A stretch of DNA of 64,000 nucleotides, from contig DATIJJ010000063.1 in the NCBI GenBank assembly GCA_035478795.1, positions 4,944-68,943 on the forward strand. The letters run 5' to 3'. This document shows, in pieces, positions 53,402 to 62,379 of this stretch. The notes beneath the pieces were generated by a model. It did no database searches and had not been told where the DNA came from. It was given only the letters and a program-made list of their open reading frames with translations. The number at the start of each line of letters is the position of its first letter. Within the stretch, counting starts at the first letter, position 1. This stretch comes from DATIJJ01 sp035478795 (lineage in GTDB: Bacteria > Pseudomonadota > Gammaproteobacteria > DSM-16500). The position numbers were made by a program, and so were the translations under genes.

Positions 53402-53431
53402 TTTATACCAACAGCGTTAAACACGTGTCAA
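53402..53431 (-). promoter_or_regulatory. Sigma-70 promoter for hupB
   Basis: On the minus strand a perfect TTGACA (53426-53431), an 18-base spacer and TATAAA (53402-53407). The predicted leader of about 95 bases contains an 8-base inverted repeat TCACACTT/AAGTGTGA. Confidence 0.75.
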
Positions 53432-53461
53432 GCAAATGTATTTAACTTTATTGATTTATCT

Positions 53462-55903
53462 TTAATGCGCGCGTGGACGTTCACCTCGTCGCAATTTTTT
53501 TTGTGCATTGGCAAGCATGCCTTTTGTTCGGGTTTTTATCTTCTTGCCCTTTCCTGGCATTTTCGTCGCAACGCTGTTATCGTTTAAGGCATAAGCCAGC
53601 ACTTCATCAATCCAGCGAACCGATTTAATGTCCAGATCCTTTTTGATGTTATCCGGTATTTCCTTCAGATCCTTGACGTTTTCTGCCGGGATAATCACCT
53701 GTTTAATACCCCCGCGATGGGCTGCCAGTAATTTTTCCTTAATACCACCCACCGCCAGCACTTCACCACGCAATGTAATTTCACCTGTCATGGCATAGGT
53801 TGAGCGAACAGGCGTTTGTGTAATGACCGACACCAGCGCCGTACACATACTGATTCCTGCACTCGGGCCATCTTTTGGGGTAGCACCTTCCGGCACATGA
53901 ATATGAATATCATGCTTGTCAAAAAAGTTTTTCTGGATGCCAAGCAGAGGCGCTCTTGAGCGAACGACGGTAAGCGCTGCCTGAATGGATTCCTGCATGA
54001 CACCACCCAGTTGACCCGTGTATGTCATCTTGCCTTTTCCAGGCACGGTCACGGCTTCAATTTCAAGCAATTCACCGCCTACTTCTGTCCATGCGAGCCC
54101 CTTCACCTGACCAATCTGATCTTTTTCGGCAGCGACATCATAACGATAGCGTCTGACACCCAGATAATGTTCAAGATCCGCAGTATCAATGATTTTTTTC
54201 CTCGCCTTTGTCTTCAGTAAAATTTCCTTGACGACTTTACGGAGAATTTTTGAAATTTCGCGCTCCAGATTACGCACACCGGCCTCACGCGTGTAATGCT
54301 GAACGATGTAGCGTATGGTCGCCTCCGGAATCTCAATTTCAGGTGCTTTCAATCCATTCAGTTCCATTTGCTTTGGAATCAAATGCCGCATCGCGATATT
54401 AATTTTCTCACTTTCCGTATAACCTGGAATGCGAATAATTTCCATGCGGTCACGAAGCGCCGGTGGAATTTCAAGCGTATTGGCGGTTGCCACAAACATC
54501 ACATCCGACAAATCGTAATCCACTTCAAGATAATGATCATTGAAGGAATGGTTCTGCTCCGGATCCAGCACTTCGAGAAGCGCTGACGCGGGATCGCCTC
54601 GAAAATCCATCGCCATCTTGTCAATTTCATCCAGCAGGAAGAAAGGATTGGATACATCGGTCTTTGAAATTTTCTGGACAATCTTGCCTGGCATCGCACC
54701 AATGTAGGTTCGACGATGGCCGCGAATTTCAGCTTCATCACGAACGCCGCCCAACGACATGCGGACAAATTTACGACCTGTCGCATTGGCAATGGATTGC
54801 CCCAGCGATGTTTTACCCACACCCGGCGGACCCACGAGACACAAAATAGGGCCTTTTAATTTTTTCACTCGCTTGTTAACAGCAAGGTATTCCAGAATGC
54901 GTTCCTTGACCTCTTTCAGCCCGTAATGTTCTTCTTCCAGAATTTTTTCAGCTTCAGGAAGACTGACACGCAATTTGGAATGTTTCTTCCAGGGTAACGC
55001 CAGCATCCAATCCAGATAATTACGTGAAACGGTTGCTTCCGCCGCCATCGGCGACATCATTTTCAATTTGTTCAATTCAATGTTGCATTTTTCCCGGGCT
55101 TCTTCTGTCATGCCGGAATTTTCAATTTTTTTGGCCAGTGTTTCCAGCTCATTGGGCACATCTTCCAGTTCACCCAATTCTTTTTGAATCGCCTTCATTT
55201 GCTCGTTTAAATAATATTCGCGCTGCGTTTTTTCCATTTGACGTTTGACGCGCCCGCGAATTTTCTTTTCAACCTGCAGCAAATCAATTTCGGATTCCAT
55301 GATCCCCATCAATTTTTCGAGGCGTTTGGCAAGATCCGTGATTTCGAGGATTTTTTGTTTTTCTTCGAGCTTCAAAGATAAATGCGCCGCAATGGTATCA
55401 GACAACCTTCCACCGTCTTCAATCGCGAGTACCGACGCCAAAATTTCAGTCGGGATTTTTCGATTGAGTTTAACGTATTGCTCAAACTGCGATTTGAGTG
55501 AGCGAATGAGAATTTCAATCTCGCGTGAGGTGAGGTTCGTGTCATTCATTAACTCCACATCCGCGAGGAAATAATCTTCGTTACTCAAAAAGCGTACGAT
55601 CTTCGCCCTTTTCACGCCTTCAATGAGTACCTTGACGGTACCATCCGGCAATTTCAACAATTGCAAAACCGTCGCAAGCGTTCCAACGTGATAAATATCT
55701 TTCTCGGTTGGCTGATCATCGGCAGCACTTTTTTGTGTCGCGACAAGAATTTGTTTATCCGCAGCCATCGCCACTTCAAGCGCCTTGATAGAACGTTCGC
55801 GCCCCACAAATAAAGGCACAACCATGTAAGGGTAAACAATTACATCACGCAGTGGCAAGACAGGAACGCCCAACAATCTGTTCTCATTTTTTCCTGATGT
55901 CAT
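53462..55903 (-). CDS. lon: ATP-dependent protease Lon
   Basis: An 813-residue AAA+ protease. The N-terminal substrate-recognition domain starts VPVLPLRDVIVYPYM. Walker A is GPPGVGKTSLG, and the C-terminal protease domain has the Ser/Lys dyad at about Ser680 (KDGPSAGIS) and Lys723 (GGIKEKLLAA). The basic C-terminal tail (KKLRRGERPRAH) extends beyond the E. coli end. It follows clpX by 48 bases. Confidence 0.97.
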   Translation of the reverse strand: MTSGKNENRLLGVPVLPLRDVIVYPYMVVPLFVGRERSIKALEVAMAADKQILVATQKSAADDQPTEKDIYHVGTLATVLQLLKLPDGTVKVLIEGVKRAKIVRFLSNEDYFLADVELMNDTNLTSREIEILIRSLKSQFEQYVKLNRKIPTEILASVLAIEDGGRLSDTIAAHLSLKLEEKQKILEITDLAKRLEKLMGIMESEIDLLQVEKKIRGRVKRQMEKTQREYYLNEQMKAIQKELGELEDVPNELETLAKKIENSGMTEEAREKCNIELNKLKMMSPMAAEATVSRNYLDWMLALPWKKHSKLRVSLPEAEKILEEEHYGLKEVKERILEYLAVNKRVKKLKGPILCLVGPPGVGKTSLGQSIANATGRKFVRMSLGGVRDEAEIRGHRRTYIGAMPGKIVQKISKTDVSNPFFLLDEIDKMAMDFRGDPASALLEVLDPEQNHSFNDHYLEVDYDLSDVMFVATANTLEIPPALRDRMEIIRIPGYTESEKINIAMRHLIPKQMELNGLKAPEIEIPEATIRYIVQHYTREAGVRNLEREISKILRKVVKEILLKTKARKKIIDTADLEHYLGVRRYRYDVAAEKDQIGQVKGLAWTEVGGELLEIEAVTVPGKGKMTYTGQLGGVMQESIQAALTVVRSRAPLLGIQKNFFDKHDIHIHVPEGATPKDGPSAGISMCTALVSVITQTPVRSTYAMTGEITLRGEVLAVGGIKEKLLAAHRGGIKQVIIPAENVKDLKEIPDNIKKDLDIKSVRWIDEVLAYALNDNSVATKMPGKGKKIKTRTKGMLANAQKKLRRGERPRAH

Positions 55904-55951
55904 ATCTCACTCCTTCGCAAGTGGCGTAGAAAATCTTTATTCAGAAAATAG

Positions 55952-57220
55952 TTATTCAGAAGCAGCAACAGCCTGCTCAGTATTTTCATACACAATCATG
56001 GGGGACGATTCACCCTTCACGCAGGCTTCGTCCACAATCACCTTTGTCACATTGTTTAGCGAAGGCAATTCGTACATGGTGTCCAACAGTGTTTTCTCGA
56101 GAATGGAACGCAATCCACGTGCACCCGTTTTCTTTTCAACACAACGATCGGCAATGCGTTGCAACGCTTCCTCGCGAAATTCAAGCGATGCACCTTCCAT
56201 CTCAAACAATTTGTGATATTGTTTGGTCAGGGAATTTTTAGGCTCGACCAGAATTTTGATCAGCGCCGTCTTATCCAGCTCTTCGAGAATGGCAACAACG
56301 GGCAAACGACCAATCAATTCGGGAATCAAACCAAATTTAATGAGATCAGCCGGTTCCACTTCATGAAATAACTGGTCAATGGATTTGGCATTGGCCTTGC
56401 TGTGAATTTCGGCTGAAAAACCAATGCCCGATTTTTCAGAACGATCACGAATCACTTTTTCAAGACCGGCAAAAGCACCGCCACAAATAAATAAAATATT
56501 TTTTGTGTCGACCTGAATAAATTCCTGTTGGGGATGTTTTCGCCCACCCTGTGGCGGGATCGATGCAACAGTGCCTTCGATCAATTTCAGAAGAGCCTGC
56601 TGAACACCTTCGCCTGACACATCGCGCGTGATGGATGGATTTTCCGATTTTCGCGAGATTTTGTCGATTTCATCGATATAAACAATACCTGTCTGGGCTT
56701 TTGCGACATCATAATCGCATTTTTGCAGCAATTTCTGGATGATGTTTTCGACATCTTCGCCCACATAACCCGCTTCGGTCAACGTGGTCGCATCGGCAAT
56801 CACAAACGGCACATTTAATACGCGGGCGAGGGTTTCAGCCAGCAATGTTTTTCCACTGCCGGTTGGACCAATCAGCAAAATATTACTTTTGCCGAGCTCC
56901 ACGTCACTCTCCTTGCCTTTTGTGCGTAATCGTTTGTAATGGTTATAAACCGCAACCGCCAGTGTTTTTTTGGCGAGCGATTGTCCCACGACATAATCAT
57001 CCAGTGTGGTACGAATTTCCATGGGAGTGAGTAATCGTGGCAATCCGGCTTCTTTCGATGATGCAGTCTTTGCTTCTTCCTGAATGATGTCCGTGCACAA
57101 TGCAACACATTCATCACACACATACACAGAAGGACCCGCAATTAATTTACGTACGTCATGCTGACTTTTACCGCAAAATGAGCAACGTAACACTTTATCT
57201 TTACTCTCCTGACCTGCCAT
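55952..57220 (-). CDS. clpX: ClpX, ATPase subunit of the ClpXP protease
   Basis: 422 residues. The N-terminal zinc-binding domain has four cysteines (CSFCGKSQ and CDECVALC, though the spacing places one more Cys in the pair). Walker A is GPTGSGKTLLAETLA, Walker B is IVYIDEIDKI, and pore and IGF-type loops are present. It follows clpP by 39 bases. Confidence 0.97.
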   Translation of the reverse strand: MAGQESKDKVLRCSFCGKSQHDVRKLIAGPSVYVCDECVALCTDIIQEEAKTASSKEAGLPRLLTPMEIRTTLDDYVVGQSLAKKTLAVAVYNHYKRLRTKGKESDVELGKSNILLIGPTGSGKTLLAETLARVLNVPFVIADATTLTEAGYVGEDVENIIQKLLQKCDYDVAKAQTGIVYIDEIDKISRKSENPSITRDVSGEGVQQALLKLIEGTVASIPPQGGRKHPQQEFIQVDTKNILFICGGAFAGLEKVIRDRSEKSGIGFSAEIHSKANAKSIDQLFHEVEPADLIKFGLIPELIGRLPVVAILEELDKTALIKILVEPKNSLTKQYHKLFEMEGASLEFREEALQRIADRCVEKKTGARGLRSILEKTLLDTMYELPSLNNVTKVIVDEACVKGESSPMIVYENTEQAVAASE

Positions 57221-57259
57221 GCATTCAACCTCTTTTTGACAACGGTGTCGAACGATTCC

Positions 57260-57895
57260 CTATTTCTGCACCGTGACCAGACTGCGTTCAGTTAAAATTT
57301 TATCGATCAATCCATATGCCAGCGCTTTATCCGGACTCATGAAATTATCACGATCCGTATCTTTCGCGATGACTTCTTCTGACTGACCACTGTGATGCGC
57401 CAGAATACGATTGATCTGGCTGCGTATTTTAAGGGTTTCTTCCGCATGAATCATGATGTCGGATGCCTGACCCTGCACGCCACCCAGGGGTTGATGAATC
57501 ATAACGCGTGAATTGGGCAGGCAAAAACGTTTACCGGCAGCCCCTCCCGCCAGCAAAAATGCACCCATACTGGCCGCCTGTCCAAAACAGATCGTGCTGA
57601 CATCCGGCTTGATAAATTGCATCGTATCATAAATGGCAAGCCCTGCTGTCACCACACCGCCTGGTGAATTAATGTAGAGTGAAATATCCTTGTCCGGATT
57701 TTCGGATTCCAGAAATAAAAGTTGTGCCACGACCAGATTGGATACGACATCATCCACAGGACCGACCAGAAATATCACGCGGTCTTTCAGCAATCTTGAA
57801 AAAATATCAAATGAACGCTCACCGCGAGCAGTCTGCTCTACAACAATGGGCACCAGATTGGAACTGATCAAATCACTCACATCACGTTTGCTCAT
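57260..57895 (-). CDS. clpP: ClpP, proteolytic subunit of Clp proteases
   Basis: 211 residues. The catalytic triad is Ser109 (GQAASMGAF), His134 (MIHQPLGG) and Asp183 (TDRDNFMS), with the same spacing as E. coli. The N-terminal stretch before LVPIVVEQTARGER is the propeptide region. It follows tig by 12 bases and is in the same unit. Confidence 0.98.
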   Translation of the reverse strand: MSKRDVSDLISSNLVPIVVEQTARGERSFDIFSRLLKDRVIFLVGPVDDVVSNLVVAQLLFLESENPDKDISLYINSPGGVVTAGLAIYDTMQFIKPDVSTICFGQAASMGAFLLAGGAAGKRFCLPNSRVMIHQPLGGVQGQASDIMIHAEETLKIRSQINRILAHHSGQSEEVIAKDTDRDNFMSPDKALAYGLIDKILTERSLVTVQK

Positions 57896-57907
57896 GCTGT
57901 TTTTCCT

Positions 57908-59200
57908 TCATCCGTTTTTAATCAGCTCATTGTAAGCCAACATTTTTTCTGTGACCGTTACCTCTTTCAAAAGCGCTTCAATCACTTGCTGTTCCAGAAT
58001 TTGCATTTCAATTTCTGCATAGGCGCGCTTGTTTTTTGCATACCATTCCAATACTTCGCCCGGATTTTCATACGCACCCACCAGTTTGGCCAAATGCGCC
58101 TGCACACGATTTTTATCAGCAGAAATGTTGTGGCGCCTGACCGCTTCACCCATCAGCAAACCCAATGCCACGTTACGTTTTGCGGCTGTATTGAATTCAG
58201 CCATTTCAGCTTCCGTGTGAGAATGCGAGTGCCCGTGATGCGGATGCACTTCATCGTGAATGCGATTGGCTTCACGCTCAATCAGGGCTTTCGGAATCTC
58301 GAGGGTATTTTGCGCCAGCAATTGATCAAATATCTGCGCTTTTAATTTGGCCTGAATCACTCTTTCCAGTTCACGCTCGAGATTTTTACGAATCTCAGCC
58401 TGTAAATCGGACAGTTCTCCACTTTTGATACCCAGTTTTTTGATGAAAGTATCATTCAGTTCAGGTAATTCCGGTTCTGACACGCTGATGGCTTTCAGGG
58501 CAAATTGTGCGGCTTTTCCAGCCAGATCTTTTGCAAAGTATTCCGTCGGGAAAGTGACATCGATCACTTTTTCATCCCCTGCTTTCATGCCGAGCACACC
58601 GTCTTCAAACCCGGGGATCATCGTGTTGCTGCCCAAAATAATCGGATAGTTTTCTGCCTTGCCGCCTTCAAAGGGAACACCCTCAAGGCTGCCAGCAAAA
58701 TCAATCACCACCTGATCTTTTTCTTTCGCAGAACGATCGACTTTATTCCAGTTTGTCTGTTGTCCACGCAAATGATCGATCACGCGCTGAATGTCTTCTT
58801 CTGTAATGGTAGCCACCTGTTTTTCAATGGCAGCGAGATCAAAACGCAATCCATCCATATCAGGCAACACTTCAAATGTCGCAATAAATTCAATCGGTTG
58901 ATCCGGCAGGATGGCTTTCGGTTCAACAGTCGGGACACCGACCGGCGTCAGTTTTTCCTGATGCAGTGCATCATAAAGCGATGTTTGAATCACATCCGAG
59001 AGGGCTTCCTGACGGGCTGAATCGCCATAACGCTGTTTAATCACGGTAAGCGGTGCCTTGCCTTTGCGAAATCCCGCGATGTTTGCACTTTTTGCCACAC
59101 TGGCAATGCGTTTATCAAAAGCTTCATTCCATTTTTCAGCAGGAACAATAACAGTCAGGCGACGTTCAATTTGACCGGGTGACTCAACAGATACTTGCAT
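57908..59200 (-). CDS. tig: Trigger factor, ribosome-associated chaperone
   Basis: 430 residues. The ribosome-binding signature GFRKGKAPLTVIKQRYG lies near residues 44-60. The FKBP-type domain is in the middle (PFEGGKAENYPIILGSNTMI), and the chaperone domain at the C-terminus carries a histidine-rich loop (HPHHGHSHSH, about residues 315-325). GAGGG lies 6 bases before ATG 59200. A -10-like TATAAT (59249-59254, minus) lies between the tRNA cluster and the gene. Confidence 0.96.
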   Translation of the reverse strand: MQVSVESPGQIERRLTVIVPAEKWNEAFDKRIASVAKSANIAGFRKGKAPLTVIKQRYGDSARQEALSDVIQTSLYDALHQEKLTPVGVPTVEPKAILPDQPIEFIATFEVLPDMDGLRFDLAAIEKQVATITEEDIQRVIDHLRGQQTNWNKVDRSAKEKDQVVIDFAGSLEGVPFEGGKAENYPIILGSNTMIPGFEDGVLGMKAGDEKVIDVTFPTEYFAKDLAGKAAQFALKAISVSEPELPELNDTFIKKLGIKSGELSDLQAEIRKNLERELERVIQAKLKAQIFDQLLAQNTLEIPKALIEREANRIHDEVHPHHGHSHSHTEAEMAEFNTAAKRNVALGLLMGEAVRRHNISADKNRVQAHLAKLVGAYENPGEVLEWYAKNKRAYAEIEMQILEQQVIEALLKEVTVTEKMLAYNELIKNG

Positions 59201-59248
59201 AACAACCCTCAGTGATTAGTACAGAACCTAAAAAAAATATCAGTGCAC

Positions 59249-59254
59249 ATTATA
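59249..59254 (-). promoter_or_regulatory. Possible -10 element for tig
   Basis: TATAAT on the minus strand about 50 bases before the tig start codon. The best -35 candidate (TTTCAT, 17 bases upstream) is weak. Confidence 0.4.
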
Positions 59255-59377
59255 GTAAAAAAGCCAGGGTAATGAAACCGAAAAAGACTTTGAGGAACAC
59301 TGTCCTACTGTCAGGCCCTACCATCAGACAAGTTATAACATGCCGAAAAATAAACGATTTCCCCATAGAAAACTCTG

Positions 59378-59459
59378 TGCGAAAGGAGAGACTCGAACTC
59401 TCACGGGTTGCCCCGCTGGAACCTAAATCCAGTGCGTCTACCAGTTCCGCCACTTTCGC
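59378..59459 (-). tRNA. tRNA-Leu (UAG)
   Basis: GCGAAAG pairs with CTTTCGC. The anticodon is TAG in loop TTTAGGT. A long variable arm is present. CCA is not encoded. It is the last gene of the five-tRNA operon. Confidence 0.95.
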
Positions 59460-59481
59460 AATGTCCACTGTCGCAATTTAT

Positions 59482-59557
59482 TGGTGGGCCGTGAAGGGAT
59501 CGAACCTTCGACCTATTGATTAAGAGTCAACTGCTCTACCAACTGAGCTAACGGCCC
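59482..59557 (-). tRNA. tRNA-Lys (CUU)
   Basis: GGGCCGT pairs with ACGGCCC. The anticodon loop CTCTTAA gives CUU. CCA is encoded (59482-59484). Confidence 0.94.
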
Positions 59558-59566
59558 TCTAAAAAT

Positions 59567-59643
59567 TGGGGTGAACGACGGGGCTCGAACCCGCGACAAC
59601 CGGAATCACAATCCGGGGCTCTACCAGCTGAGCTACGTCCACC
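59567..59643 (-). tRNA. tRNA-His (GUG)
   Basis: GTGGACG pairs with CGTTCAC, with the extra G at position -1 (base 59643) opposite C73, as needed for tRNA-His. The anticodon is GTG. CCA is encoded. Confidence 0.96.
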
Positions 59644-59692
59644 ATTACTGTTCAAAAGCGCATTTCCTGGCTGCACTGCAATACCCATGTAT

Positions 59693-59769
59693 TGGCGCGC
59701 CTGACAGGACTCGAACCTGTTACCCCCGGCTTAGAAGGCCGGTGCTCTATCCAGATGAGCTACAGGCGC
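59693..59769 (-). tRNA. tRNA-Arg (UCU)
   Basis: GCGCCTG pairs with CAGGCGC. The anticodon is TCT in loop CTTCTAA. CCA is encoded (59693-59695). Confidence 0.96.
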
Positions 59770-59792
59770 TCACGAGATTTCCGGTTTCAGTA

Positions 59793-59866
59793 TCGGGGTA
59801 GAGGGATTCGAACCCCCGACATCCTGCTCCCAAAGCAGGCGCGCTACCAGACTGCGCTATACCCCG
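59793..59866 (-). tRNA. tRNA-Pro (UGG)
   Basis: CGGGGTA pairs with TACCCCG. The anticodon is TGG in loop TTTGGGA. CCA is not encoded. It is the first gene of the operon. Confidence 0.95.
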
Positions 59867-59897
59867 TCTCATCAAAAAACGCCCTTGACGGACCGGC

Positions 59898-59926
59898 ATA
59901 ATACTAAGGCACACCTGGCCAGTCAA
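59898..59926 (-). promoter_or_regulatory. Strong promoter for the Pro-Arg-His-Lys-Leu tRNA operon
   Basis: On the minus strand TTGACT (59921-59926), a 17-base spacer and TATTAT (59898-59903). The following GC-rich stretch (GCCGGTCC) resembles the discriminator of stringently controlled stable-RNA promoters. Confidence 0.8.
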
Positions 59927-59973
59927 TTCTTAAAATGAGAAAAATCCTGTTATTCAGAAGATAATGATTCCTG

Positions 59974-59979
59974 TATAAT
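59974..59979 (+). promoter_or_regulatory. Possible -10 element for folD
   Basis: A perfect TATAAT 28 bases before the folD ATG. The -35 region (around TTATTC) is weak. Confidence 0.4.
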
Positions 59980-60007
59980 CGCGACGTTAACCGAATCCGG
60001 ACAGGCT

Positions 60008-60862
60008 ATGACCGCACAACTTATCGATGGAAAATCATTTGCTGCAACCCTGCGCGCGGAAGTTGCCGCTGACATTCAGACCCAAATACAACAGGGAAAA
60101 AGACAACCTGCTCTGGCTGTGATTCTGGCGGGTCTCGATCCGGCATCGATGATTTATGTGAATAACAAGCGTCAGGCGTGTGAAGAAGTCGGCATTCAAT
60201 CCCATTTTCATCATTTGCCAGCCGATGTCAGCGAAGAAACGTTATTTGCCCTGATTCAGCAGTTAAATCAGGATCCGGCAGTTGATGGCATTTTATTACA
60301 AGTCCCCCTGCCCGATCAGTTCAACGATAAAAAAATGCTGGAATGGATTGATCCCAAAAAAGACGTTGATGGTTTTCATCCCTACAATCTCGGGCGTCTT
60401 GCACAGGGCCGTCCGCTTTTTCGTTCCTGCACACCGTTTGGCATCATGACATTATTGAACACACTGCCGCATGATTATCGAAATCAGCATGCGGTGATCA
60501 TTGGTGCATCCTACATTGTGGGACGCCCGATGGCGCTTGAATTATTACTCGCCGGGTGCACGGTGACGATTTGTCAGCGTTCAACCCGTGATCTTGCCGA
60601 ACAGGTCAGGCAGGCGGATATTGTGATTTCAGCTGTGGGTATTCCGAATTTAATCAAGGGAAACTGGATCAAAAAAGGTGCGATTGTGATTGATGTTGGC
60701 ACTACTCGTTTACCCGATGGCAAACTCGCAGGTGATATTGAATTTGATGAAGCATCCAGACGCGCGGCCTTTATTACGCCGGTGCCAGGCGGTGTCGGCC
60801 CCATGACCGTTGCAATGTTACTGAAGAATACGCTGACAGCGTTTTCCTTAAGTCTGTCTTAA
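60008..60862 (+). CDS. folD: Bifunctional methylenetetrahydrofolate dehydrogenase / methenyltetrahydrofolate cyclohydrolase
   Basis: 284 residues. FolD interconverts 5,10-methylene- and 10-formyl-tetrahydrofolate. Conserved YVNNKRQACEEVGI (catalytic Lys), GILLQVPLPDQF, DPKKDVDGFHP and TPVPGGVGPMTVAMLL are present. The usual Rossmann-loop GRSxIVG reads GASYIVG, so the arginine that often contacts the NADP phosphate is replaced by Ala; cofactor preference may be altered. The stop codon lies inside the PmrA-type box that serves the next gene. Confidence 0.95.
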   Translation: MTAQLIDGKSFAATLRAEVAADIQTQIQQGKRQPALAVILAGLDPASMIYVNNKRQACEEVGIQSHFHHLPADVSEETLFALIQQLNQDPAVDGILLQVPLPDQFNDKKMLEWIDPKKDVDGFHPYNLGRLAQGRPLFRSCTPFGIMTLLNTLPHDYRNQHAVIIGASYIVGRPMALELLLAGCTVTICQRSTRDLAEQVRQADIVISAVGIPNLIKGNWIKKGAIVIDVGTTRLPDGKLAGDIEFDEASRRAAFITPVPGGVGPMTVAMLLKNTLTAFSLSLS

Positions 60863-60879
60863 TATTCGCTGACTATACT
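60847..60879 (+). promoter_or_regulatory. PmrA-type box plus -10 upstream of the F-box gene pair
   Basis: CTTAAG (60847-60852), 5 bases, CTTAAT (60858-60863), then 10 bases and a -10 TATACT (60874-60879). Both half-sites fit the PmrA consensus (C/T)TTAA(G/T), and the geometry is identical to that at 21009-21041. The leader to ATG 60918 would be about 32 bases. The box overlaps the folD stop codon. Confidence 0.65.
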
Positions 60880-60917
60880 CCCGAGCTATTATTTTCAATT
60901 AATGGCGCGAGGAATCC

Positions 60918-62327
60918 ATGGCTTTTACCTGTTACATTCAAACAGAGAACGATATAAAAACCCTTGATCGGGATCAGTTAGAGCGTCAACTATGGCGCAT
61001 ACTGGACGCCTGGGAACCGGTTGCCAATTTTCCGGGTGATAAACGTGGTATGAAAATAGTATTTGTCGATGATCAACCCCATCACTCGATAAAAATTACC
61101 ATTCCCTTTCTTGGCGTGCCACTCGCAGAAACGACGAATATTGAAACATATATACTGCAAACATTGGGTGTTAAGCTTAGACGTATGGATTGCGGTTTAA
61201 CGAGTTCTTTCTTTAGTGAGGATGACTATAGCGTACATGACCATGAAAACCCCGACGCCTGTTATGATTATAATCTGGATTATCTGCCACGCCGTCCCTT
61301 GCATCCTGTTGTAAAAGAAGCAAACGCCCTGTTACAGGAAATCAAACGCATCAAAAAGCAAATAGGCTCGCATACCAATCATACCGTGATGCAAATGATC
61401 GAATCCGATCTGAAAAAATTGATCGAGCGTTACGATCTCCTTAAGCAAGATCCATTAAAAAACAAGCTGAAAAATTTCACCGAAATTAAAGAGGCTTTCG
61501 TCGACACGATAACAAAATATAAGGAACAAAAAAAACGATTGGTCAAAAAACCCTGGTTAAATGACACCGCTACCAACCACTTGTCAGGAGATCCTCTTGT
61601 CCATGTTTTTAGTTTTTTGACATTAAAAGAAATGCAAACTGTTTTGTTTTTAATATCGCATGACTGGACGTCACACGCATCTCTCGCTATCACCTCCTGC
61701 CTCCTCAGTAAAATCAGTCCAGCAAACAGTGGGCACGTTGAATTCAAACAACCGAATATCAGTCTGGTAGGTAATCTATGTAGTGACTTGCGAAGAGATG
61801 CGTTAAAAAATTCGAAGCTCCATCTGGATGTTGCACAGGCACTCACCACATTCGGTTTTGAGCGATTTCATTACTACACAAAAGCTGACATTCTGAAGCA
61901 TCCCAACGAAGTCAATAACCTCATAGCACGTGATCCGCGGTATTGTTTCTTTTTTGCAAAGTTTGTTACGTGCATTTTGAATCCCGAAGGAAGTGCAGTG
62001 AAATGGGCATATGAGGCGCGAGAGAATATCGCCAGACTATGGGAAAGAGAACCCGGTTTGCATATGATCGTTCTTTCTATGCAACTTGCTGAGGTTTCCA
62101 TGCAGCTTATTGTGAATCACGCTGATACATTACTGAAAGATCTGGATACAATGGGTCTCAGCCTTGGCAACTTTCTTAGAAATTCTCAACTCTGCAAACT
62201 CTTTTTACAAGGGCTGGTAGATATACAAGTTCCTGGGGTTGGTGTCATTCCAGCTGATCCTGAGCCATGGAGGAATTATGTTGAGAGACACACTTTACCC
62301 GAGAAAACAACGAGTCCCGCGCCCTGA
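60918..62327 (+). CDS. F-box-like protein, candidate translocated effector (first of a tandem pair)
   Basis: 469 residues, no signal peptide. Residues about 222-258 read as an F-box: LSGDPLVHVFSFLTLKEM, then an ISxxW with W in HDWTSHA. In eukaryotes and in Legionella and plant-pathogen effectors, F-boxes bind Skp1 and recruit SCF ubiquitin ligases. The N-terminal 150 residues and the C-terminal half (RFHYYTKADI, ARDPRYCFFFAKF) are shared with the next gene but are otherwise unknown to me; they may hold the target-binding part. GAGG lies 5 bases before ATG 60918. A PmrA-type box is upstream. Confidence 0.8.
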   Translation: MAFTCYIQTENDIKTLDRDQLERQLWRILDAWEPVANFPGDKRGMKIVFVDDQPHHSIKITIPFLGVPLAETTNIETYILQTLGVKLRRMDCGLTSSFFSEDDYSVHDHENPDACYDYNLDYLPRRPLHPVVKEANALLQEIKRIKKQIGSHTNHTVMQMIESDLKKLIERYDLLKQDPLKNKLKNFTEIKEAFVDTITKYKEQKKRLVKKPWLNDTATNHLSGDPLVHVFSFLTLKEMQTVLFLISHDWTSHASLAITSCLLSKISPANSGHVEFKQPNISLVGNLCSDLRRDALKNSKLHLDVAQALTTFGFERFHYYTKADILKHPNEVNNLIARDPRYCFFFAKFVTCILNPEGSAVKWAYEARENIARLWEREPGLHMIVLSMQLAEVSMQLIVNHADTLLKDLDTMGLSLGNFLRNSQLCKLFLQGLVDIQVPGVGVIPADPEPWRNYVERHTLPEKTTSPAP

Positions 62328-62379
62328 TTGGTTGCTGGCATGATTTTCATTATTTTCAACTTAATGATACGAGGAATTT

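Noticed and set aside
59212..59901. Small plus-strand frames across the tRNA cluster
   Set aside because: They are antisense to five well-formed tRNAs.
59927..60007. Riboswitch or leader element before folD
   Set aside because: The gap is too short and shows only a -10 hexamer; no conserved aptamer sequence was recognised.
62350..62375. A second PmrA box directly before the second F-box gene (CTTAAT near 62359)
   Set aside because: Only one half-site fits, the partner reads ATTATT, and the implied -10 would fall at the start codon and overlap the ribosome-binding site.
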